Source: Bacteroidales bacterium UBA1176
Lineage (GTDB): Bacteria; Bacteroidota; Bacteroidia; Bacteroidales; WCHB1-69
Direction: 5' to 3'
Length of the DNA: 13,705 nt
Assembly: GCA_002311645.1 (NCBI GenBank)
Contig: DBYW01000002.1
Span: forward strand, 1-13,705
Under the pieces are notes generated by a model that saw only the letters and a program-made list of their open reading frames with translations, made no database searches and was not told where the DNA came from. The position numbers and the translations under genes were made by a program. Of the stretch, positions 1-6,716 are shown in pieces. Numbering within the stretch: position 1 is the stretch's first letter; each line of letters begins with the position of its first letter.

Positions 1-259
1 CGGCCTTGCCCGCCACAATTTCCACGATGCCGTCGCCGTCGATGTCACCCACTATGGGAACGAAATAGTTGTGGACGTCATTGGTGGAATGCAGCACCTG
101 GGCGTCCCAAGGCTGTTGCGTCACGTCCGTGGCGCAGTCGGTCGCCACCATATTGTCGGGGAGGGTGGTGACTTGCGCCTGTACACTGGCTGCTACAGCA
201 CATAAAAGAAACAGGGATAGTGAAATCCCGCCAACTATATGTTTGAAAAAGGCTATCAT
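1..259 (-). CDS. N-terminal part of a secreted FG-GAP/VCBS-like protein (runs off the left edge)
   Basis: The frame is open from an ATG at 257-259 to the window edge, giving 86 codons and no stop. The product starts MIAFFKHIVGG and continues with a hydrophobic stretch (ISLSLFLLCAVAA) ending in ASVQA-Q, a good Sec signal peptide with cleavage near residue 28. Residues about 67-86 contain VPIVGDIDGDGIVEIVAGKA. The D-x-D-x-D-G core is typical of calcium-binding FG-GAP/VCBS repeats found in beta-propeller surface proteins. The protein is therefore inferred to be exported; its full size and any C-terminal sorting domain lie outside the window. An upstream ATG at 268-270 meets a stop after three codons, so 259 is the only sensible start. 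It lies on the same strand as wbpB but is separated by about 960 bp and is probably transcribed on its own. Confidence 0.8.
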   Translation of the reverse strand, partial: MIAFFKHIVGGISLSLFLLCAVAASVQAQVTTLPDNMVATDCATDVTQQPWDAQVLHSTNDVHNYFVPIVGDIDGDGIVEIVAGKA

Positions 260-323
260 CTTTTAATCATAATCCGAAGATAGAAACGAAATATTCGTCT
301 GAATTGTTGCATGTGTTGAGATG

Positions 324-331
324 CAAAAATA
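324..331 (-). promoter_or_regulatory. Candidate Bacteroidota -7 box for the secreted-protein gene
   Basis: On the minus strand this reads TATTTTTG, an exact match to the Bacteroidota -7 consensus TAnnTTTG, about 65 bases before the ATG at 259. No clear TTTG -33 box is seen at the usual spacing. A second, weaker candidate, TATCTTCG at 275-282, has one mismatch and lies closer to the start. The choice between them is open. Confidence 0.3.
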
Positions 332-418
332 TTAAGGTGGTTATATACATGATGGCACCTAGCCGGGATAAACGACACATTTTTCTAACGCCTCCCTTTC
401 GCGGCGGGCAAGTTTCAT

Positions 419-518
419 GCATCATGGATGCCGATTCCTGCGCATCGAGAGGGTTTCTGTGCCGTCGTTCCACCCCACGCCGTGTGGGGTTACAGAGAAG
501 GGTGTTCCTTCGGAACAC
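419..518. repeat. Three short tandem hairpins
   Basis: Three separate perfect stems follow one another. GCATC 419-423 pairs with GATGC 427-431. ACCCCAC 472-478 pairs with GTGGGGT 484-490. GTGTTCC 502-508 pairs with GGAACAC 512-518 around a TTC loop. None is next to a gene end or start, so they are not ordinary terminators. Confidence 0.6.
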
Positions 519-551
519 GTCTGAATGGGCAATGACAATGTAATTGAATCG

Positions 552-606
552 GCCTCGAAGAGGCTTTCCTTTTTGTAACACCACACGAAGCGTAGCAAGT
601 GTGGTG
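552..606. repeat. Two further hairpins, one with a following T-rich tract
   Basis: GCCTC 552-556 pairs with GAGGC 560-564 and is followed on the plus strand by TTTCCTTTTTG, which resembles a plus-strand intrinsic terminator although no plus-strand gene precedes it. CACCACAC 579-586 pairs with GTGTGGTG 599-606, an 8-bp perfect stem with a 12-base loop. Confidence 0.6.
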
Positions 607-652
607 ACGGGATGCGCTGCAACCCCTGGAAGGGGGATGGTGCGTGGGAAAA

Positions 653-701
653 TCGCGGCGCGGGAGAACCATGAGACGAGGTTGTGCGTCGTTCGCCGCG
701 A
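653..701. repeat. 8-bp inverted repeat with 33-base spacer
   Basis: TCGCGGCG at 653-660 is the exact reverse complement of CGCCGCGA at 694-701. The enclosed sequence has a further short GACG/CGTC pairing. It resembles the two larger nested repeats immediately to the right in layout. Confidence 0.5.
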
Positions 702-746
702 AACGGGAATAGTGTCCGACGAGCTTGCGTGAGGGATTGAAGTGGA

Positions 747-843
747 AATGATTTTGGCGAGAAAGGGTTCCCTGGCGAGACGGAGGTTCCGCTTGACGCT
801 TCGCGTCTCGCGAAATGGTGGTGGGTTCTAAGCCAAAATCATT
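747..843. repeat. Long nested inverted repeat (12-bp outer arms, 8-bp inner arms)
   Basis: AATGATTTTGGC at 747-758 is the exact reverse complement of GCCAAAATCATT at 832-843. Inside it, GCGAGACG at 775-782 is the exact reverse complement of CGTCTCGC at 804-811. The two stems can form in the same 97-base hairpin. This fits a REP- or MITE-like palindromic element. No ORF or transposase is inside it. Confidence 0.65.
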
Positions 844-859
844 GGAACGGAAAGCCCGA

Positions 860-956
860 CGGCGCGGCGGCGGAAATATCTGGTTTTATGCGTGATTGTA
901 GAGACGCAATGCATTGCGTCTCTACGGAGCGGACGTGAGTTTTTGCCGCCGCGCCG
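860..956. repeat. Long nested inverted repeat enclosing a perfect 28-bp palindrome
   Basis: CGGCGCGGCGGC at 860-871 is the exact reverse complement of GCCGCCGCGCCG at 945-956. The interval contains a perfect palindrome at 898-925 whose half-site is GTAGAGACGCAATG, followed directly by its complement with no spacer. The 12-bp outer arms and 97-bp span match the neighbouring element at 747-843, although the arm sequences differ. A similar GAGACGC/GCGTCTC palindrome is familiar to me from intergenic DNA of several phyla, but I cannot verify copy number here. Confidence 0.7.
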
Positions 957-1195
957 GCACGCCCAAATAAAAAAAATGAAGACTCTGATTTGTGCCATCA
1001 GGTATATAATCCCCAATATTAAATGGAGGCAAATTATACGATAAAAATAATTACTGTCCGCTAAAAATTATAAAAAATAGAGGACATGAAACTTAAAATT
1101 TGGATTCACTCACAAACTGAGTGATAAGAACATGCGAAACATGAGCACATAAGATTCTTGAATAAATACAGAGGGTCTCGCTTTTTGGCAGCTGC

Positions 1196-1224
1196 AAAAA
1201 AGTGCATTGGTCACAACACTTTTT
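1196..1224 (-). terminator. wbpB: Candidate terminator after the wbpB-like gene
   Basis: On the minus strand AAAAAGTG and CACTTTTT (plus positions 1217-1224 and 1197-1204) form an 8-bp stem with a 12-base loop, ending in a run of six T. It overlaps the TAA stop at 1223-1225. The stem is mostly A:T, so it is weak, and it can be read in both directions. A further dyad, GCAGCTGC flanked by T and A runs, lies at 1182-1201. Confidence 0.45.
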
Positions 1225-2188
1225 ACCATCCGAACGGGTGCGGTTCGGTCTCGAGTGCGGCTAAGGGATGGTAGTCGCCCGTCAGGCCGGCGGGGCGGGC
1301 ATTGCGGATTTCGTAGGCCAACTCGATGCAGGGGCGCGCGTCGGCGATGCGGAAGCCGCGGCCGTCCAGAATCCGGCGGTAGCTCTCCGTGTGCAAATCC
1401 GTGAAACCGCCGCTGAACTCAACCTCCTTGTCGCCGATGGTGACGGAGCGGTAGGTGCGCAGCCCTTGGCTGACCGCACTCTCGGGCAACGTGTGGGCGT
1501 TGATGCTCAGGAAATAGCGCACACGGGCGCGCTTCAGCCGCAGGAATCCGGCCACGCGGTCGTGGGTGGCGACATGCACGGTGCTTTGCTCCAACGCCCC
1601 GAAGATGTAGAGCAGCATGTCGAGGAAATGCACGCCGATGTTGGTGGCGATGCCGCCGCTTTTGCGGGTGTCACCCTTCCAAGAGGTGTAGTACCAATAG
1701 CCGCGCGAGGTGATGTAGGTCAGGTCCACGTCGTAGATCTTGTCCTGCGGGCCGTTGTCTATTTTCTCCTTCAGCGCCACAATGGAGGGGTGCAGGCGCA
1801 ACTGCAGGATGTTGTTGACCGTGTGCCCCGTCTGCTCCTCGACCTGCTGGAGGCCGTCGAGGTTCCAGGGGTTGAGCACGAGGGGCTTCTCGCAGATGAC
1901 ATCGGAGCCGAGACGCAACGCGTAGCGGGTGTGTGCGTCGTGCAGATAGTTGGGGGTGCAGATGGAAACATAGTCCAGCCGCTCGCCGCGGTTCTTGGCC
2001 TTGGTGCAATGGCGGTCGAAAAGCTCCATTTCAGTGAAGAAAGAGGTGGCGGGGAAATAGGAGTCCAGGACACCGACGCTGTCGGAGGTGTCGTATGCGG
2101 CAATCAAGTTGTTGCCCGTCTCGTGGATGGCCTTCAGGTGGCGCGGGGCCACGTAGCCGCCGACCCCGATGATGGCGAAGTTCTTCAT
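1223..2188 (-). CDS. wbpB: UDP-N-acetylglucosaminuronate 3-dehydrogenase, WbpB/WlbA type (Gfo/Idh/MocA family)
   Basis: The 321-residue product closely resembles WbpB/WlbA, which oxidises C3 of UDP-GlcNAc uronic acid with NAD+ on the route to UDP-2,3-diacetamido uronic acids. The Rossmann motif GVGGYVAP is at residues 8-15. Family hallmarks follow: DYVSICTPNYLH (about 72-83), CEKPL (99-103) with the usual catalytic Lys101, VDLTYITSRGYWY (about 134-146), SWKGDTRKSGG (159-169), and ATNIGVHFLD (181-190) with the conserved His187. The GFTDLHTESY stretch near the C-terminus is also WbpB-like. Length is normal for the family. Its ATG overlaps the stop of the wbpM-like gene as ATGA, so the two are translationally coupled. 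The partner genes of the pathway (6-dehydrogenase, aminotransferase, acetyltransferase) are not in the window. Identification is from remembered family sequences; substrate is inferred. Confidence 0.88.
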   Translation of the reverse strand: MKNFAIIGVGGYVAPRHLKAIHETGNNLIAAYDTSDSVGVLDSYFPATSFFTEMELFDRHCTKAKNRGERLDYVSICTPNYLHDAHTRYALRLGSDVICEKPLVLNPWNLDGLQQVEEQTGHTVNNILQLRLHPSIVALKEKIDNGPQDKIYDVDLTYITSRGYWYYTSWKGDTRKSGGIATNIGVHFLDMLLYIFGALEQSTVHVATHDRVAGFLRLKRARVRYFLSINAHTLPESAVSQGLRTYRSVTIGDKEVEFSGGFTDLHTESYRRILDGRGFRIADARPCIELAYEIRNARPAGLTGDYHPLAALETEPHPFGW

Positions 2189-4101
2189 GATGGTTTCTTT
2201 TCTTGATTGTCAATGATTTCGAACACGGAGTTCTGGCTCTTGTATTCTTCCACAATATTTTTCATGCAGGTTACGATGGTGAACTCGTCGTCGTTTTGGT
2301 GTTGCAGCAGGTCTTCGACCTTGGGCAGCAGGGTGTCGTAGTCGCAGGTGCGCACCTTGGCGATCATGATTTTCTGGTGCTCGGTCTTGGTGGTGTTCTC
2401 TTCGTTGGCGAGGAGTTCCTCGTAGAGTTTTTCGCCGGGGCGCAGACCGGTGTATTCGATGGAGATGTCCTTGTCGAGGGTGAGTCCGGAGAGCTGTATC
2501 ATCTTCTTGGCGAGGTCGCTGATGCGGACGGATTTGCCCATGTCGAAGATGAAGATTTCTCCGCCCTTGCCCATGGCGCCGGCAGTGATGACCAACTGGC
2601 ACGCCTCCGCGATGGTCATGAAATAGCGGGTGATGTCAGGGTGCGTGACCGTGATGGGGCCGCCATTCTCGATTTGTTTGCGGAAGATGGGGATTACCGA
2701 GCCGTTGGAGTCGAGCACGTTGCCAAAGCGGGTTGTGATGAACTTGGTGGTCTCCTGTCGGAAGTTGAGGGCCTGCACGTACATCTCGGCGATGCGCTTG
2801 GAAGCGCCCATCACGTTGGTGGGGTTCACCGCCTTGTCGGTGGAGACCATCACGAACTTCTTGGTGCCATATTTCACGGCCATGTCGGCCAACGACTTGG
2901 TGCCTCCGACGTTGACCTTGATGGCGGACTGGACGTTCTTTTCCATCATGGGCACATGCTTGTAGGCTGCCGCATGATAAACGACGTCAGGCTTGTAGAG
3001 CGCCATCATCTTGTCCAGATGCCGCTCGTCGCAGATGTCGAAGATGTGCATCTTGACGCGCATCATGCCGTTGGCTTTCCGGATTTCGTCCTCCAAGAAG
3101 AAACAGGGCGTTTCCGCCTCGTCGATGAGTATCAGCTCCTTGTATTGGAACTTGAGCAGTTGCCGCACGATTTCGCTGCCGATCGATCCTGCCGCACCGG
3201 TGATCATGATGGTTTGTCCGTTCAGTTCGTTGTTGAGCAAGGAGAGGTCCAGTTGGATGGGGTTGCGTTCCAGAAGGTCTTCGATGCGCACTTTCTTGAT
3301 TTGCTTGAAACTCAGGTTGCCATTGAGCCAGCGCGACACGGGCGGAACCTTGAGGACTTTCACATTGTATGGGAGTGCTATCTCTGTGATTTCCTTGATT
3401 TTTGCGTTGGTGATTTTCTGCACGGCAATAATCAGGAAGGAGACGTTGTTGTCTCTCAGGAAGTCGTTCAAGTGCTGGAATTCGAACACGGGCAGGCTCT
3501 CCAGCTGCATGCCGATTTTGTTGTCGTCCTCATCGAAGAAGGCAAGCACGTTGTATTTTGAGGCATTGTCACGGTCGATGGTGCGCTTGGTGGTCACGCC
3601 CGAGGAACCTGCGCCGAAGATGACGATGTTTTTCCGGCGCTTGGCGGGGTTCATCGTCTCCAAATAGTAGAGCTTGAAGGCAAAGCGGTAGAACACTAAG
3701 AGAACCATGGTGATGAAGAACTCCATGAACAGCACGGAGTTGGGTATGACAAATCTCTTGGTGAGCAGGAAGTCTATGACGTTGAAGACCACGACTGCCC
3801 CGGTTCCGGCCAGACATGACCAAAAGAGCTTGACCACGTCTTGGGTGTTGGTGTAGCGAATCACCAGATGGTGCGTTTGGAACACCTCGAAGAAGATGAA
3901 CCGCACAATCAGAATCAGCACGGGTGCGTACACCCAATCGGAGAAGTTCAGGCGTGACGGAAACTGGAAATTGTCGCGTAGAATGAGGGTGAGAAACACG
4001 GAAACAGCCACCCACAACAGGTCAATTGCCATCACCATCCAGGGTGGTGTGATGTGCATCTTCCGTATCTTCAGGTATATTTTTTTGATAGGGTTGGTCA
4101 T
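2185..4101 (-). CDS. wbpM: Membrane-anchored UDP-GlcNAc 4,6-dehydratase-like protein (WbpM/CapD family)
   Basis: The 638-residue protein has the layout of full-length WbpM/CapD proteins. Four N-terminal membrane segments lie at about 21-41, 56-74, 91-113 and 120-143. A first Rossmann-like domain follows with NIVIFGAGSSG at 158-168. The catalytic short-chain dehydrogenase domain (Polysacc_synt_2) starts with MITGAAGSIGSE at 299-310. Conserved pieces include HAAAYKHVPMME (376-387), STDKAVNP (420-427) and NVMGASKR (429-436). Met431 stands where short-chain dehydrogenases usually have Tyr, with Lys435 four residues on; the WbpM branch uses this Ser-Met-Lys arrangement. RPGEKLYEEL near 554-563 is also typical. 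The family converts UDP-GlcNAc to a UDP-4-keto-6-deoxy sugar at the inner membrane for surface polysaccharide. It overlaps wbpB by 4 bp (ATGA). A candidate promoter precedes it. The precise product stereochemistry cannot be told. Confidence 0.9.
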   Translation of the reverse strand: MTNPIKKIYLKIRKMHITPPWMVMAIDLLWVAVSVFLTLILRDNFQFPSRLNFSDWVYAPVLILIVRFIFFEVFQTHHLVIRYTNTQDVVKLFWSCLAGTGAVVVFNVIDFLLTKRFVIPNSVLFMEFFITMVLLVFYRFAFKLYYLETMNPAKRRKNIVIFGAGSSGVTTKRTIDRDNASKYNVLAFFDEDDNKIGMQLESLPVFEFQHLNDFLRDNNVSFLIIAVQKITNAKIKEITEIALPYNVKVLKVPPVSRWLNGNLSFKQIKKVRIEDLLERNPIQLDLSLLNNELNGQTIMITGAAGSIGSEIVRQLLKFQYKELILIDEAETPCFFLEDEIRKANGMMRVKMHIFDICDERHLDKMMALYKPDVVYHAAAYKHVPMMEKNVQSAIKVNVGGTKSLADMAVKYGTKKFVMVSTDKAVNPTNVMGASKRIAEMYVQALNFRQETTKFITTRFGNVLDSNGSVIPIFRKQIENGGPITVTHPDITRYFMTIAEACQLVITAGAMGKGGEIFIFDMGKSVRISDLAKKMIQLSGLTLDKDISIEYTGLRPGEKLYEELLANEENTTKTEHQKIMIAKVRTCDYDTLLPKVEDLLQHQNDDEFTIVTCMKNIVEEYKSQNSVFEIIDNQEKKPS

Positions 4102-4118
4102 GTCGTGAAAACAGGCTG

Positions 4119-4126
4119 CAAAAGTA
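4119..4126 (-). promoter_or_regulatory. Candidate -7 box for the wbpM-wbpB pair
   Basis: On the minus strand this reads TACTTTTG, an exact match to the Bacteroidota -7 consensus TAnnTTTG, ending 17 bases before the ATG at 4099-4101. It lies in the 57-bp gap after murF/alr. A TTTG -33 box at the usual spacing is not evident; GTTG at 4142-4145 is the nearest weak match. It would let wbpM-wbpB be transcribed apart from the genes upstream. Confidence 0.45.
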
Positions 4127-4158
4127 CAAAAATGGTAGAAACAACGTATGCGTCGGCT

Positions 4159-6639
4159 CTACTCTTTTACATATACCCGGGGTACACGTTGGGAGAGGCG
4201 GGTGAGCAGTTCGTAGCTGATGAGTCCGGCGGCCTCGGCCATGTCGGCGGCGCTGTTGCCTTCGCCGTAGACAATGACTTCGTCGCCCTCGTGGATGTTC
4301 AGTCCCGTGACATCGAGCATGCACATGTCCATGCAGACTTTCCCGATGACGGGCACTTTCTGGCCTTGGATGAGCACGGTGCCCTTGCCGTTGGCCAGCT
4401 CGCGGGGATAGCCGTCGGCATATCCGATGGGGATGATGGCCACTTGCGAGTTTCGGGCGAGCGTATAGCCCCGGTTGTAGCCGATGGTTTCGCCTGCGGG
4501 TATGTGCTTCACTTGTGTGATGACCGTCTTGAGCGTCGCCACGTTCTGCAAGTGCGGTTGCACTTCCGGAATGTTGGAGAATCCATACAAACTGATGCCC
4601 AAGCGCACCATCTCGAACTGGTATTGTGTGAAGCGCACGATGCCCGCACTGTTGAGGATATGACGCAATATCGGATAGTCGAAGGCGCTGCGTATTTTGT
4701 CGGTCATCCGTTCGAAAAGATGGATCTGGCGCAGCGTGTATTCGTCTTCTTTTGGATCTTCGGCGGCAGCCAGGTGGGAGAATATGGATGCAATCCGCAG
4801 TTGCGGATTGTTTTTTATGACTTGAATTAGTCTGTCCAAATCGGATTCGTCAAACCCTAACCGATGCATTCCGGTGTCCATTTTTAGGTGAATGTGGAAT
4901 TCCTGGATTTGTGGGTGTTTTTTCAAAACCTGCTCCAATTCTGACAAATAATAGAAATTAAAGACCTCTGGTTCCAAATTGTGTTCCACCATTACGTCAA
5001 AACTGTGCGCTTCTGCGCCTAAAACGATAATGGGGGTTTGGATATGACGTTTGCGGAGTCGCACGCCTTCGTCTGTATAAGCAACGGCCAAGTAGTCGAT
5101 ATTCCGATAAACCAGTTCGTTTACCAATTCCGCATCGCCAAGTCCATACGAATGAGCCTTGACCATTGCAACCATCTTTGTCTCTGGTTTCAGCAGGGAT
5201 TTGTGATACTCTAAGTTGTGCACCAAAGCCGGTAAACTGACGTTTAGAATGGTGAGATGCGTTTTATGTTGCAGTTGGCTGACAATCTTTTCGAAATGGA
5301 AATTGCGGGCACCTTTGACGAGGATGGATTGATAAGTGAAGTTCATGTCCGGAATCTGTGGCAACAGTTCAGAGGTATAGGGGAAACAGATGGTGGTTTC
5401 GATATCGAAGCAATTCCGGTGTTGGCAAAAGTCGTGTCCTACTGCGATTAAAGTTGTGATGTTATGGGCATGAAGCAGGGCGTTGAGGTTTCGATACTCC
5501 TCATCGTCGAATTGGTCCACTTGCTCGAAGTCGGAAATGATGAGGGTTTTGTGCGGCATCTGGACTTGCGTGTCCATAAAGTCCAGGGCAGCCCTCAGGG
5601 AGTTGATGTCCAAGCTGTAGGTGTCGTTGATGATGATGGAGTGTTGGATGCCTTCGAGAATTTCGGTGCGCATGCTGATGCGCGTGAGTTTTTGTATGCG
5701 TTGGTCGATAATGTCTGGAGCATAGCCGAGTTCGAGCATGGTGACGATGGCGTGTGTGGCGTTTTCGATGGAGGCCGCATCGAGGAAGGGGATATGGAAC
5801 AGGTCAGTGCCGAGTGTGAGTAGTGTGCAGTTCCCTGTGGCGCGTCGCTCTGTGATGCTGTATTTTGCGTTTTCGCTGCCCCAAGATGCTTTTTTTAGAT
5901 GTTGGTATTCCGGTAACTCCAGGATTATGTTAACCTCCTCATTGTCATCATGGTAGACGAGGGTCTCTGCGGTTTGGAAGAGTTTAAGTTTCTCGATGGT
6001 TTTCTGCCTGTTGTCGCGGAAGAAGCGGGCGTGGGCCGCGCCGATGTTGGTGAGGATGCCCATGGTGGGGCGGATGATGTCGGCGAGGCGTTGCATCTCG
6101 TCAGGCTTGGAGATGCCGGCCTCGAACACGGCGATGTCAGTCTGCTTATGTAGTTGCCAGACAGAGAGGGGCACCCCGATTTGGGAGTTATAGCTGTCGG
6201 GGCTGGCGGTGACGTGCTTGTCCTCAGCCAGCATGTTGGCGAGCCACTCCTTGACGATGGTCTTGCCGTTGCTGCCTGTGATGCCGATGGTGGGCATGTG
6301 AAACTGCTGTCGGTGTGCGGTGGCGATGGCTTGCAGGGCGCACAGCGGGTCTTCCACCACGAAAATGTCACTGGCGCCGAGTGTCTCCCGTTGATGCTCG
6401 CTGAGTCCTGTCCAACAGTCGGGTGGGGTGGTGACCACGAAATGGCGTACACCCTTGTCTAAAAGGTCGGGAATGTAGCGGTGTCCATCGTTGCGATCAG
6501 TCTTGAAGGCGAAAAAGAGCGTTTCGGACGGTCTCTTCACTTGTCGGCTGTCGTAGCAGAGTTCGGTGACTGGCGTATGGGGGTCAACGATCTGACATTG
6601 GGATGTGTATAGCAGGGCGCGGATTTCGTTGATTGTCAT
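4159..6639 (-). CDS. murF/alr: Bifunctional MurF ligase-like / alanine racemase fusion
   Basis: The 826-residue protein joins two peptidoglycan-precursor enzymes, an arrangement known in Bacteroidota. Residues about 1-455 are MurF-like. They carry an N-terminal substrate domain, the ATP-binding loop GITGSNGKT (119-127, Lys126), TNIGAAH (197-203), KLKLF with the likely carbamylated Lys (217-221), and NDTYSLDINSLRAAL (338-352) in place of the usual DSYNANP segment. Residues about 460-826 are a fold-type III PLP alanine racemase: MVKAHSYGLGD (492-502) with PLP Lys494, HLKMDTGMHRLG (584-595), SHLAAAE (621-627), NSAG (663-666), RLGISLYG (679-686), GYNRGY (720-725) with likely catalytic Tyr721, and IGYADGYPR (738-746). 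The racemase supplies D-Ala; the ligase would add D-Ala-D-Ala to UDP-MurNAc-tripeptide. The MurF half is divergent from stand-alone MurF, so its activity is less certain than the racemase. Confidence 0.93.
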   Translation of the reverse strand: MTINEIRALLYTSQCQIVDPHTPVTELCYDSRQVKRPSETLFFAFKTDRNDGHRYIPDLLDKGVRHFVVTTPPDCWTGLSEHQRETLGASDIFVVEDPLCALQAIATAHRQQFHMPTIGITGSNGKTIVKEWLANMLAEDKHVTASPDSYNSQIGVPLSVWQLHKQTDIAVFEAGISKPDEMQRLADIIRPTMGILTNIGAAHARFFRDNRQKTIEKLKLFQTAETLVYHDDNEEVNIILELPEYQHLKKASWGSENAKYSITERRATGNCTLLTLGTDLFHIPFLDAASIENATHAIVTMLELGYAPDIIDQRIQKLTRISMRTEILEGIQHSIIINDTYSLDINSLRAALDFMDTQVQMPHKTLIISDFEQVDQFDDEEYRNLNALLHAHNITTLIAVGHDFCQHRNCFDIETTICFPYTSELLPQIPDMNFTYQSILVKGARNFHFEKIVSQLQHKTHLTILNVSLPALVHNLEYHKSLLKPETKMVAMVKAHSYGLGDAELVNELVYRNIDYLAVAYTDEGVRLRKRHIQTPIIVLGAEAHSFDVMVEHNLEPEVFNFYYLSELEQVLKKHPQIQEFHIHLKMDTGMHRLGFDESDLDRLIQVIKNNPQLRIASIFSHLAAAEDPKEDEYTLRQIHLFERMTDKIRSAFDYPILRHILNSAGIVRFTQYQFEMVRLGISLYGFSNIPEVQPHLQNVATLKTVITQVKHIPAGETIGYNRGYTLARNSQVAIIPIGYADGYPRELANGKGTVLIQGQKVPVIGKVCMDMCMLDVTGLNIHEGDEVIVYGEGNSAADMAEAAGLISYELLTRLSQRVPRVYVKE

Positions 6640-6662
6640 AAATACAAGTTATGGGTAGGGGT

Positions 6663-6716
6663 GATGTGCAATATTGGTCGATGTGCACATGTCTTTACAT
6701 TATAATATTATGTGCA
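6663..6716. promoter_or_regulatory. Three ATGTGCA repeats upstream of murF/alr
   Basis: ATGTGCA occurs at 6664-6670, 6681-6687 and 6710-6716. The first two are extended to GATGTGCA, 17 bases apart, and the second lies in the 10-bp palindrome ATGTGCACAT (6681-6690). Two copies are in the gap between aroK and murF/alr and one is in the 3' end of aroK. They could be an operator or chance; no standard promoter box is evident beside them. Confidence 0.25.

Larger units (their letters stand above)
260..1222. other. Gene-free stretch with a G+C-rich inverted-repeat block and A+T-rich flanks
   Basis: I see no convincing gene, tRNA or rRNA in this 963-bp stretch. Open frames here are short, overlap on both strands and carry no recognisable domain. 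About 360-965 is G+C-rich (40 of 60 bases G/C at 601-660) and holds many separate dyads, listed individually. About 966-1180 is A+T-rich (14 of 60 bases G/C at 1021-1080) and holds only a small 7-bp dyad (TCACTCA at 1106-1112 with TGAGTGA at 1118-1124). The G+C-rich block looks like a mosaic of repeated intergenic elements rather than a decayed gene, but this is inference without a genome to compare. Confidence 0.6.

Noticed and set aside
419..956. Possible CRISPR array or tRNA cluster
   Set aside because: The dyads differ from each other and are not regularly spaced direct repeats, and none folds as a cloverleaf with a T-loop GTTCRA and a matching acceptor stem.
267..1016. Short open frames on both strands in the left spacer (for example 304-543, 267-584, 544-732, 828-1016)
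   Set aside because: They overlap each other in several frames, span the inverted repeats and lack recognisable domains, so they are more likely repeat-derived noise than small genes.
2203..3561. 452-codon plus-strand open frame opposite wbpM
   Set aside because: It is antisense to a clearly conserved gene, has biased composition rich in Val, Asp and His, and shows no domain. The same applies to the long plus-strand frames at 1268-2206, 7880-9025, 10664-11605 and 4054-4830.
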